A DNA stretch of 64,000 nt from Lamellibrachia columna (lineage: Eukaryota > Annelida > Polychaeta > Sabellida > Siboglinidae): the NCBI GenBank assembly GCA_963662155.1, contig OY759267.1:12523623-12587622 (forward strand). The letters run 5' to 3'. Shown piece after piece: positions 35,361 through 45,861 of this stretch. The notes below the pieces were generated by a model. It was not told where the DNA came from and searched no databases. It saw nothing but the letters and a program-made list of their open reading frames with translations. How positions within the stretch are numbered: the stretch's first letter is position 1; each line of letters starts with the position of its first letter. Both the position numbers and the translations under genes were made by a program.

Positions 35361-35439
35361 GTAAGCACATATTGTAAGTATTTGAAAGGTTTCCTTTGTT
35401 TCTGCTGGACCCAACCTGAGCACTGATTGATGGACCCAG

Positions 35440-35830
35440 ACTCTTCTGTCGGCCCACAACTGCCAAAGTTACAACCCAGCAGACAAAATTACATTGAAAA
35501 GAAGTTGTTTCAACATCAGGTACCCACGCAATGATGGAAACTAGTTGGATTTGAAAGTTGTATCTACGTCAGGTTTCCAAGTTATATCAAAGTTAGCTTT
35601 CCATGTATTGACATCGGGTTTCAACGTTGTAGCAATTTTTTTTAACTAGTTGGATTTGAAAGATGTATTGGTGTTGGGTTTCCACGTTGTATGACGTTGG
35701 GTTTCAATGTTGTGGCAGTGTTGAAAATTAGTTTTGAAAATTGGATTAACGTCAGGTTTCAACATGGCTTCAAGGATTCAACGTTGCAACAACACTGTTT
35801 TCAAACAACTTCAATTGTGTGTTCCATGCA
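35440..35830 (+). repeat. GTTGGGTTTCAACGTTG-type repeat block, left part
   Basis: Loose repeats of GTCAGGTTTCCAAGTT, TTGGATTTGAAAG(A/T)TGTAT and GTTGGGTTTCAATGTTG. The same family continues at 38180-38340, 38590-38734 and 39910-40110, so one repeat block appears to have been broken up by insertions. Confidence 0.65.
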
Positions 35831-36585
35831 ACTGATAAAACAAAATAATTCAACTAATAAAAGCACTGACACTTACTCGCCTATATTAGTGCATTACTTT
35901 GCTTCCCTCGACTTCGTTCGTACAAACTCAGAGCACTGGTTTCACGCTTAATGCATGCTGGTATATAGCTCATGGCAGATGTCGATGCCTTACACAATAC
36001 TAAAATGTGTGGTGAAAGCTGCCTTAAATTACCTAACATTACAAATATAAATAGTCTTAATATTGTATTTTAGGTATGGCATCTTACACTGCACATTTTG
36101 TATTGTCTTAGACATAGTTAACTTTCACACCTTGAACAAATAAATAATGTATTCAGTTCATTATTAAAATGCTGTAATGATAATAAAGATTACAATTTAA
36201 GAGGAACTAAAATCTAAATACACTTATTTACAACCTAACATGGACTTATCCTTGCTCCCTCGCTTCACAAAGTGCAATACACTTGGGTTATGCCAAAGTT
36301 GCTCGCCACAAAAAAAAACAAATGCTGACCTATCCCTGCAATGTCCCACCACCCCTATTTATCTCCCTGCTGGTAATACGAGATGCCTTCTCTTCCCACT
36401 TGGCGCCTACAGCTGTTTAGTCTTGCCCTAAATTCGCTCCATTATTTTTCATTTTGTGGGTACTAATTGTACTACTTTTGTTATAACTGACAGCTTACAA
36501 GTTTGTTCCTTACGGACAGTTGTGATCATTGTTGGCCGCACATTTAATAACTATTTTTTATAGTTACCGTTTCTAAGTTTTACAA
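35831..36585. other. Intron 9 sequence, flank of the DIRS-like remnant
   Basis: Contains a piece (35822-35890: TTCCATGCAA, CTAATAAAAGCA, ACTTACTCGC) that is repeated in the same orientation at 37831-37890 on the other side of the DIRS-like coding remains. No coding evidence. Confidence 0.5.
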
Positions 36586-36589
36586 GCAA

Positions 36590-37463
36590 CAGTCATGATG
36601 GATCACTCCGGGAAGACACGCCATGAGCGGAAATCCCCGGTCTGCACTAGGCTGATGGGCAGTGGGGACAACCAGCCAGGCAAGTGTTGCTCTTGTCACG
36701 GCTGTACAGTCGACCACAAGTGCGACATTTGTTCTGAGTGGACCGATGAAGTCTGGACTGGCATCATTGAACGTACAAGAACCCCATCCTCTCGAAAATG
36801 CTGCGGCAATGTTGACAACCAGCTCTAGCCTCCTGACAGAGCCACATGGCTCGATCAAATGACCACAATTTTATTTACTGGCTCCGCCATTGTGTTACCG
36901 GTGGTGACAATAGCTGGTGCCGGAGTTCGAGCTTTGCGATTCTACCTGGAAAGATCTATGTCATTGAGAGAGAACAAACGCCTCCTTCTCTTTCAAATCA
37001 GGACATAGATCAGATATTGTTCCATCAACAATCCCCAGTTGGATATGCACAGTCACCTTCTACACTCCTTGAGTTCCATCGAGTTAAGGCACACCAGGTA
37101 CAGTTTGTGACAGTGTCCCTAGCATTGTACAGACAGGCCTCAATGGAACAGATCCTGAGGGCCAGTATCTGGCGGTGTCATAACACTTTCACAGATATTT
37201 ATCTGAAAGATCTATTCATCTACTCCTCAGATCTCATTCACCTCATAGCCAAGTGCGAAGAAGGGGTATCTCGTATTACCAGCAGGGATATAAATAGGGG
37301 GTGGGATGGTGGGTCAACATTTGCTTATTTTTTTGGTGAGCAACTTTGGCATAACCCAAGTGTATTGCACCTTGTGAAGCAACGGAGCCAGGTAAGTATG
37401 TTATTTGTAAATACATATTTTAATTCTAAACATATAGAATTCAATGTATTAACAATCCCTTAA
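36590..37463 (+). mobile_element. DIRS-like (tyrosine recombinase) retroelement remnant
   Basis: Near 36690 a short frame encodes KCCSCHGCTVDHKCDICSEW, a Cys-rich motif of the kind I associate with gag-like proteins of DIRS-group elements. An open frame of 205 codons at 36846-37463 ends with a segment that looks like the C-terminal half of a tyrosine recombinase: VKAHQVQFVTVSLAL, then ASMEQILRASIWRCHNTF and TDIYLKDL, where the Tyr would be the catalytic nucleophile. The expected HxxR box reads HQVQ, so the Arg is missing. The reverse transcriptase between gag and recombinase is absent. Recognition is from pattern only. Confidence 0.5.
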
Positions 37464-37936
37464 AATTCTTAATTGGCATTAAATTTAAGAAAGGCCATCT
37501 TGTTTTTAAGAGTTTTCCCATAAATGCATCTGGTGCAATAGTGTCCATCTCTTTGTCAGTCATGATGTCACACAGCATTGACAAAACACCATTTAGATAA
37601 ACTCCTGATGCAATTTATAAATCTTGAACAAGTAGGGCAATCTCTTACCAATGGCTTTCATATTCCCGTCGTAGACTGAATATTTGATACAAGAATCTAA
37701 CTGGAACAAGACCAGTGCAGGTATGATCGCTAATGGCAGTAGATTAGATGCTAAAAAAATTAGTTCAGATTCAAATTGATAAAAGCATGCAAAATACATT
37801 ATTGCAGAGAAAAACTTGTAATCATGTTTGTTCCATGCAAGCCAGTTCAGCTAATAAAAGCAGATAGTGGTATACTTACTCGCAACTATTGGTAAATAAC
37901 TTCCATGTCTGTCGTTTTCGCTGTAGCATATTTTTA

Positions 37937-38055
37937 AGGCTTGTTTACACGACCTAATTGTGCCCCAATTGGTCGGGCGACCCCGTATTGCATGATAAAA
38001 AGCCAATGCCATCACAAGATACTAGACTGGGGCTTGTTCATCCTCATGTAAACTG
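37937..38055. mobile_element. Short MITE-like element related to the one at 20121
   Basis: Starts AGGCTTGTTTACACGAC after TTTA, the same end as the element at 20121. It is followed about 100 bp later by CATGTAAACTGT, a partial inverted match. It would be a miniature relative without the tandem core. Confidence 0.4.
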
Positions 38056-38179
38056 TAAACACAGCATACATTATAAGTGTACATTCGAGCCAGGTTTACA
38101 AGAGGTGTTCAAAACAGGATCAGTTCTATTTCATGCAACGTTACCATGATGTATTGCGGTGTCGTAAAAAATGCTGTAT

Positions 38180-38368
38180 TTATATATGTACCTAGTTGGT
38201 TAGGCTGTCGACATAATTGCATCATTGTATGGACATAGAAAGTCCTTATAACGTTGATAACGTTGATAAGATGTTGGGTTGTCGACCTGATTTTAATGTT
38301 GTCATTGTTGTGACAACGTCACATATACACGTCATTATAACGTTGATGACCAGATGTTGTAAAAGACA
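38180..38368 (+). repeat. GTTGATGACCAGATGTTGTAA-type repeats
   Basis: Continuation of the 35440 repeat family, with ACGTTGATGACCAGATGTTG and GTTGGGTTGTCGACCTGATT units. Further copies at 38590-38734 and 39910-40110. Confidence 0.65.
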
Positions 38369-38491
38369 CTACATACATACATACATACATACATACATAC
38401 ATACATACATACATACATACATACATACATACATTACATACATTACATACATACATACAATAAACATGCATGCATGCATGTATGTATGTAA

Positions 38492-38571
<80 letters not shown>
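38369..38571. repeat. Compound microsatellite (CATA)n-(TGCA)n-(GTAT)n-(TA)n
   Basis: About 75 bp of CATA tetranucleotides pass through ATGCATGCATGC and GTATGTAT into about 80 bp of TA, making the centre self-complementary. Confidence 0.95.
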
Positions 38572-38573
<2 letters not shown>

Positions 38574-38734
38574 TCTATCAACGTGATTGCAATGTAGCAT
38601 TTGCATAAGCTGTCCACGTCCTTATAAAGTTGATGACGAGATGTTATATAGACATTGGGTTGGGTTGTCAACCTGATTTAAATGTTGGGCTAACATCACA
38701 TATATCCATGTTTTTATAACGTTGATGACCAGAC

Positions 38735-39909
38735 CAGGCATGGGGCAATTAACCTGCAAAGTTAATTAATTAAATTACAATTAACTCAGAAATTATTAAA
38801 TTAAATTAACCTCACATATTTCTCAAGAAAATTAAATTAAATTAACCTCCCAAATTCTTCATTAAAAAAAAAATAACAATTAATTTTAATTCAATTAACA
38901 ATTATATAATGTGTTGGTATAAATGTTTACACATTTAAAACAGTTCTAAAATCACAAGACTTACAACAGAAACGTGTTTTGTAACTTTGTTGGAAAGAGA
39001 TGTGTTCATACAATATCTACATGCCAAGACATTTCTTCATGGGGCATTTGGTTACATTTTAAAAGTTGTAGGTACTTATTATTTTATCTGAAAGGATCGA
39101 AAAGTTGTGGTGTTTCCTCCTATATTTAAACGCCAAGGTAACAGAACCAGACAACTACAGACATCATTTATATGCACCGAGTTGTTACTTATGCAGTGTT
39201 TTATATTGAATAATTTTCCCCTTTACACATTTGCATTTAAATATGTATACACTATTTTGTATGCATCACTAGATCTGGCATATTTATTATTTAAGTTGGC
39301 GCTGTAAAAAGATCCCAAACTGATGCTATATTACCTTTCGCTACAGCTCCCCATTAACGGTTATGTACACATAACATTATAGATGCATAAGTCTAATGGC
39401 CCCATAGGTCCACTTGGCTGAACATTGCCAGCCCCAAATGTTTCTTTAAACAGAGATTTACAGAAGCCAAAATTAGCCATCAACTTATCATCCTACCAGA
39501 GGATATTCTATTGTCTAAGCCTTCCCTTCAATTCACAGGTGCCTGAATGACTAGCCCACCCCAGTTGGTACAGTTGGTACAATGTATATGTGCACATAAT
39601 GTTATCCCTCCCATTCACACATGCCTGAACCTGATCTCTCTCAGGCTAGTGACTGGAATAGTCTGCAGACCTTCTGAAAAGGTTATGTACACATAACATT
39701 ATAGATGCACACCTGGATAACATGGCTGTTAACCGTCTAGTAAAAGGAGCACTTAATTGAGAGTTAATTGGGAATTTGTCAATTAAATTAACCCCTTTTG
39801 GTAAAGTTAATTATTTAAATTAAATTAGCCTTTCTGGAAAAGTTAATTAAATTAAATTAATTTAGTTAATTAAATTAACTAATTAACAATTGAAATTAAC
39901 CCATGCCTG
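38735..39909. mobile_element. Non-autonomous hAT transposon in a tandem repeat
   Basis: The ends CAGGCATGGG and CCCATGCCTG are perfect inverted repeats of 10 bp, flanked on both sides by GACCAGAC (38727-38734, 39910-39917), an 8-bp target duplication as for hAT. The uninterrupted target GATAACCAGACATTGTAAAG is present at 40026, giving an empty site for comparison. Both subterminal regions are full of TTAATTAA-type motifs. Inside, GTTATGTACACATAAC occurs twice (39360, 39681). There is no transposase. Confidence 0.92.
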
Positions 39910-40414
39910 GACCAGACATTGTAAAAATGCTGGATCTATCTACACTGTATGAACCTAGTTGGTTGGACTGTTGACATGATTGCAACGTTGTATGGATGTC
40001 AACTTTACACATCCTTATACCATTGATAACCAGACATTGTAAAGACATTGGGTTTGGTTGTCGATTTGATGTTGATGACCAGATGCTCTAAAGACGTTGC
40101 ATTTATTGCCAATTTTTCATTGGGCTATATCAGCAATTCTCAAAGTAGTTGTTCAAGACAGTACAAAGTTATTTGTATGGTGGATAAGCTCGGTGGTGCA
40201 TGTTGCTGATGTGTGCGCTTATGCTGCCACAAGGTAACGCTGTCACTCGACTATTGACATTATTTTCAGTTTGAAGTTATATTATATTCCAGGTTTATAT
40301 CTATCTGCTTTGTGAAGGTCTGTAGACCTGTCAAAATGCCACATCTACAATGTGGACGTTTACGATTTTCTAGATTTTAGTGATTTTATGAGACATTCCT
40401 ATCAGTAGTATTGT

Positions 40415-40792
40415 GTGTGTTCTGTGAGCCACGACCATTGTCATGGCAATACACAAGTTTCCAACTGCGTCAACTGTGCCATCATATTGCAAAACCACTT
40501 ATGGCATCGTTTAAGGAAGACCGCCTATGACTATGACACTCTAAAGCAATTGGATATTTGTCTAGCAATGCCAACCCACAGAGGGACCGCTGGTGGTTGC
40601 AGACATTTCAACAATGCAATTCCAGTGAGGGCGACCATAGCCAGAAAATACATTATCCGACCCAGAGCACAGACTATTGTCAGTAAGAATAATCTGATAT
40701 GTTTACCCAGCCATATTGTATATCGAGGAGAACACGGAATTGAATTTGGTGGATTGGATATTTGTCTAAAGCATGGAATATTGATCGGATAA
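40415..40792 (+). mobile_element. Probable 5' end of an L2-like LINE
   Basis: An open frame of 125 codons includes LRKTAYDYDTLKQLDICLAM and THRGTAGGCRHFNNAIPVRA, resembling the short leader region that precedes the endonuclease in L2-like LINEs. It stops before the endonuclease. An L2-type 3' tail in the same direction lies at 43430-43590, so the CR1 element between them may have inserted into this one; that is inference. Confidence 0.4.
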
Positions 40793-40849
40793 GTATTATT
40801 ATTACGTGTATATTAAACATAAACTTACAAGAGTCTTAGTTTAGGCAAT

Positions 40850-41300
40850 TGTTGCTGTTAAAATTTAGCTGTAGGAGTAATTTAGGGTAGTTTATATCGT
40901 AGATCTCCGAAGACTCGGTAGCGCGAGCGATAATTAAGGTTTGTTGTGGTCAGTCGATTGGGTATATAATACGAGACATAATATTATTGTAAATAATTTA
41001 GTACATAATACATATTAAAGATTGAGAACCTGAATATTTTGTTTTAGCAACATTTATTGTTAAAAGTTAGTCGTAGGTTCAGTGGAATTTAAAGAAGGTC
41101 ACTGAAATTTCGTTAGCACGGGCGATATTACGTTTTGTTATGGTCAGCTGTTACATAGAAAGCAAGTTGCAAGGCAGTAGTTGTAAATTTAATTAAGACA
41201 TAAGTAAAATAGCATAAAGTGTGTATTACAACACAAAAACAGTCTTTGTGAAGACTACCTAGTATAAATTGATTATAAACGGATTATAAACAAATATAAT
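40850..41300 (+). repeat. Two ~190-bp monomers 5' of the CR1 ORF
   Basis: 40856-41036 and 41047-41220 share TTGTTAAAA-TTAG, GTAGGAG/GTAGGTTC, CGTTAGCACGGGCGAT (TAGCGCGAGCGAT in the first), GTTTTGTTATGGTCAG and a TAGAAAG/TATATAA run in the same order. They sit immediately upstream of the first CR1 frame and look like tandem 5'-UTR promoter units. Confidence 0.6.
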
Positions 41301-43360
41301 TTGAATTTCTAACATGGAGCCATGCAAACGCCAAGTAAAGGCGAAGCGTAATTTGACATGCTCTAGCTGCGACAGCTGGATAGACTTTGCAAAGTCCGGG
41401 TGTGCAAATTCGTGGGCAGTGGTGCAGGCAGATGATTTTCATTTCGTGTGTAGGGTGTGTATAACAGTGAAATATCTGCAGGAGCAGGTAAATGAGTTAA
41501 GGCATATGATTTTGATGATGACAGGGCAGGATGAGAAAGAAGAGAGCAGAGGTGGTGAGAATGATGAGAGCAGAGGTGGTGAGACTGAGGAGAACAGAAG
41601 TGAGAACAAGGAGAGTAATGGCAATGTGAGGGAGAAAGCTGGTAAGAAGGTGCTGTTCTCGTGCATGTGGGAACGAACAATGCCGAGAAGGAGGGAACGT
41701 CAACCATCGTTGGTAAGTATAGGAGGTTGATCAAGACACTTAAAGAGGCACGAGTTGGACAGATTGTATTGTCGGGGATATTACCAATAATGGGAGGCAG
41801 GGGAGAGGAATATAGGAACTGTAGGAAGATGACGATCAACACACAAGTATGGAAGGTATGTATGGAGGAGGGAGTAGGCTTCATAGACATTTGGTTAAAC
41901 TTTGTGGGAAGAGATGACTTTTTCTAAGAGATGGACTTCATCTGACAGGGAAGGGTGCTGCAGTTCTTGGGTGTGAGTTTGTCAGAGTTGTCGACGAGGG
42001 CACAGGTACAGTGTACCATAAATTATTTAAATTAGATACGCAGGGGGAACTGACAGAGAAAACTCAAAGGAGTACTACTACAAATACACATCCAAAGAAA
42101 TGTTCACCAATAATTTCAGACAATGAACTTAAATGTGTATGCTTAAATGCCAGGAGCATAGTAAATAAAAAAGTGAGTTAGACATTATGGTAGCAGATAT
42201 TGATCCTCATGTAATAGGCATCACAGAATCATGGGCAAATAAAAATATAGTAGATGCTGAGTTAGCACTGACAGGCTATGCAATGTTTAGGAAGGATACA
42301 CGAGAAAGAAGGGGAGGTGGAGTAATTTTATATATTAAAGAATCTATCCAAGCATATGAAATAACACTGAAAAGTGAAGCAGATTGTGAGGAAGCAATTT
42401 GGTGTAACATAGTTACCAGGAACTCAATATTAACAATAGGAGTAGTTTATCGTAGTCTCAACATAGGACAAGAGGAAGATGTAAAATTACAAAAGGCGAT
42501 AAGGGAGGTGAGCAAGGGGGAATGTGTTATAATGGGTGATTTTAACCATGGCCATACACAATGGGAATCATTAGAGAGTGCTGGAGGTGACGACCATCAG
42601 TTTCTACTTCTAACACAGGATTGTTTCCTTACTCAACATGTCTTGGAACCAACCAGAAGTGGGAATGTGTTAGATTTAATTTTGTCTTCTCAAAATGAAT
42701 TAGTTGACAAAGTACACGAACCTTTGGGTTCAAGTGACCATAACCAAATCCATTTTAATATAAAATTGAAAACAGGGAATACATATAAAAAACAATGGAG
42801 AAGGAACTTCAACAAAGGCAAATATAAAGAGATAAGAACATATCTAGCAAATATAGATTGGAATAACTTGCTGAAGAACAAGACAGCAACAGAATGCTGG
42901 ACTTGTTTGAAATATGAGATTGAGGGCATTATTGAGAAATTTTTTCCATTAAGAAAACAAGGGAAAGGGTCCAGGAAAAAACACCTGTCAAAAGAGGCTA
43001 TTAGAAAAATTGCTCACAAACAGATGCTGTGGAGGGTATATAAACACACTGGAAATGTAGAAGACTACACAAACTACAAAGAGGCACTTAACCTAGCTAC
43101 AACTGAAATTAGAAAATCTAAAAGAACCTTTGAAAAAAAATTGGCAGGTAATATAAAAATTGACAGCAAGAGTTTCTATGCTTATGTAAGGAGTAAGTAG
43201 AAAGTTTGAGATAAGGTCGGACCACTGGAAAACAACAGTGAAAACATAATTTCAGACGGGTTTCAAATGACAGAGGTCCTGAATGAGTATTTCAGCTCAG
43301 TTTTTACCACAGAAGATATCACTTGTATTACTGAACTTATTTAAAGTATAGTTCTTAAGA
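41300..43360 (+). mobile_element. CR1-like LINE (copy 2): PHD-like finger, SGNH esterase, endonuclease
   Basis: From 41314 the first frame encodes a Cys-rich finger (CSSCDSW, CANSW, FVCRVC) and an acidic repetitive stretch with ESRGGE units. A shifted frame from 41661 encodes the esterase: MHVGTNNAEKEGTS, IVLSGILP, then, past a stop and frameshift, RDGLHLTGKGAAVLG with the Asp-His pair. From 42125, with one more frameshift, comes CLNARSIVNKK, then an open 337-codon endonuclease (42187-43200). Its motifs are GITESWANK, RRGGGVILY, EAIWCN, VIMGDFNHGHTQW, NVLDLILSSQNE and SSDHNQIHF, all catalytic boxes intact. The copy ends in the linker near 43360, before the reverse transcriptase. Confidence 0.88.
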
Positions 43361-43429
43361 ATATTTTTTTAATAATTGTATGAAGCATTTTTATTGTTAT
43401 ATTCTGAGTCTTACTTGTATAAATGAATA

Positions 43430-43590
43430 TATTTAAAGTAGCTTTTAGAATATATTTAGTATATTTAATTCGTTGGTATATTCTCAGTATAATTATTCTC
43501 TTAGCAACGTATGGCCTGTAAAATACTACTCTGTATGTAAAGCGCCTGAGAGCAATCTCGATTGATCGGGCACTATATAAGTATTTTTTC
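43430..43590 (+). mobile_element. L2-type LINE 3' tail
   Basis: ATGTAAAGCGCCTGAGAGCA followed by GGGCACTATATAAGTATTTT is the standard L2-group 3' end (GTAAAGCGC...GGCGCTATATAAA). No coding part is attached. Confidence 0.65.
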
Positions 43591-44531
43591 TGTGAAACAC
43601 AAGACGCCAGAGCTGGGATAAAAATATTTAATGACAGTAGTTTTTACATATATACACGACAAGTCAATTGACAACAGTTGTGGTACAATATAATAATAAT
43701 GCATGTATGCACAGTGAAACATAAACTGTCTATAAAGTTAGCAACACTAGAATGTTTGCTAATTGTCCCAGCATGCTGTTTGTTAATTGTCCCAGCATGT
43801 GTTCTATTAAATAAAACATTTATAGATAGCAACACAATTCTAGTTGTCTATACATTATTATGTATCAACAACAACATAGTAAACATATAAGGTGACATAG
43901 TAAACATATAAGGTGACATTGTGAGATACCTAAATTTACTAATATGTCCTAGAACAATAGGTGGGATGTCACTGAAAGCGCCTTTACAAGACAAAAAAAC
44001 ACAAGGGGAGGGCAGTATGGGTGGGAACAAGTAACAATCGATATCTTCCCGAACTATTCTGAATACGTCTGGTCGCTCTGGATTCTTGATCAGAAAAGGC
44101 AGAGGCAGTGCTTATTGCCAACCGCTGTGATTGGTTGGTTAAAAGTTTATTAAAATAGGGATCTGCTTCTGGTAAACGGAACCGTCTTGATATCTCTCAC
44201 AAAACACAGCAGGGGTAGCCCTAACTGTTTTATTTTGTGTGAAACAAGACGGCAGAGCTGGGATAAAAATATTTATGACTAGTTTTCACGTATATACACG
44301 ACAAGCCAATTGACAACAGTTGTGGTACAATATAATAATAATGCATGTATACACAGTGTCCCAGCATGTGTTCTATTAAATAAAGCATGTATAGATAGCG
44401 ACACAATTCTAGTTGTCTATACATTATTATGTATCAACATAGTAAACATATAAGGTAACATTGTGAGATACCTAAATTTACTAATATGTCCTAGAACAAT
44501 AGGTGGGATGTGGGATGTCACTGAAAGCGCC
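43590..44531 (+). repeat. Pair of ~300-400-bp direct repeats
   Basis: 43592-43985 and 44239-44531 match closely from GTGAAACACAAGACG/GTGAAACAAGACGG through CAACAGTTGTGGTACAATAT to CACTGAAAGCGCC. The second copy lacks about 100 bp in the middle. 253 bp of unrelated sequence separates them. They could be a tandem duplication or the long terminal repeats of a small element; no primer-binding site or coding part supports the second reading. Confidence 0.75.
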
Positions 44532-44769
44532 AAACCTTGATGTGTACAGGAAGTCAAGGCAAAAAATACATTATGGCGTGGTCCATAAAATTAAGATGTG
44601 TGTTCAACAAGGTTTTCCTAGTAAACCACATCTACATGGAAAACGGGAAGAACCATTCAGTGTATAATCCCGTGGACACGGAGTGGACAGCATCATTCAC
44701 TGATAATTAGAAGGGGAAAAAAATTATGAAATAAAACATATTACCCGGTACTTGTAGAGATAATGATCA

Positions 44770-45010
44770 AATAATTTGAGTGACGTGGTTATGTCTATGG
44801 ATGCTGTCCGCAGGGATTCCAGTTACCTACACTAATAATGCAGTTATGTCAATGGATGCTGTCCAAGGAGCTTCCCGTCACCTACACTAATAATACAGTT
44901 ATATCTATGGTTGCTGTACATGGGGTTTCCAGTTACATACACTAATAATACAGTTATATCTATGGTTGCTGTACACAGGGCTTCCAGTTACATACACTAA
45001 TAATACAGTT
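44770..45010 (+). repeat. ~57-bp minisatellite at a LINE 3' end
   Basis: Four copies with GTTATGTCTATGGATGCTGT and AGTTACCTACACTAATAATG abut the 3' end of the - strand LINE at 45010. Confidence 0.85.
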
Positions 45011-45860
45011 TTTTCAATCTACTTTTAAAATTGGAGGTTTTTTCACCGTTGGAAATTTCAGGGGTTAAGGAATTCCAGTCTGTAACTGCATGGAAAGAAA
45101 TTATGCTTGAACACGTCGGAATTAACTGCTGGACGAAGAAGTGGTGACAGTCGCTCGATCTAGTGTGGCGAGTAGACATTTTAAGGTAGTCTAGCAAGGT
45201 GATAGTGTTTTTATGGTGTAAGGCTTTGTGAAACTCTGACAGTCTTGCAATTTTCCTATTATTTTGGAGAGTTGGCCAGTTAAGTGTTGAAAACATACTG
45301 AGTAATATTCGAAGGAATATTCGAGCTTAGTGCTGACAAGATTGGTGTATCCTTTCACCTTTACTTCTTGTGAGCACTTATGTAGATTTCTTTTGATTAG
45401 CCCAAGAGTTTTATTTGCTTTAGAGGTGATGTTATCGATGTGGGTTTTCCATTTGAGATCTCGCTGTAATTCGACTCCAGGATATGGATGGTGACTGACA
45501 GCCTTGAGAGTGACCCCATCCATGATATACCAGGTAGTCCATTTTGAGTAGGTTTTTGGTTTATACATATGGAGTGTGTAGTATTTTTCTGGATTAAAAA
45601 TCATTCGTCATCAGCAACACTTTCAGTTGTCCTAAATAGCAGTCAACAGTAAATAGTTTAATGTGGGAAGCAATATTTTCTCTGATGTAATTTATGTATA
45701 ACAGAAACATGAGCGGAACAAGCACAGTACCCTGGGGAACACTGGAAAACATTTGGATTTTGTGTGAAGCATCGCCATCAATGACAACCCACTGTGTCCT
45801 ATTTGCAAGCCAAGAACTGATCCAACGCCATGTCTTTCCCTGGATACCACAGTGTTTTAG
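44995..45860 (-). mobile_element. Jockey-like LINE, 3' half (outer element of a nest)
   Basis: On the - strand: LKHCGIQGKTWRWISSWLAN, SSVPQGTVLVPLMFLLYIN, LFTVDCYL where FADD is expected, MIFNPEKYYTL, GVELQRDLKWKTHIDNITSK, LGLIKRNLHKC, then a C-terminal FHAVTDWNSLTPEIS. The piece starts abruptly at 45860, next to an L2 tail; the missing 5' part is found at 50696-51390. Confidence 0.8.
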
Positions 45861-45861
45861 T

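Noticed and set aside
41363..41890. 175-codon open frame on the - strand
   Set aside because: Antisense shadow of the CR1 ORF1/esterase region, which has clear motifs on the + strand.
43590..44531. LTR retrotransposon
   Set aside because: The direct repeats lack clear TG/CA ends, a primer-binding site, a polypurine tract and any coding sequence between them.
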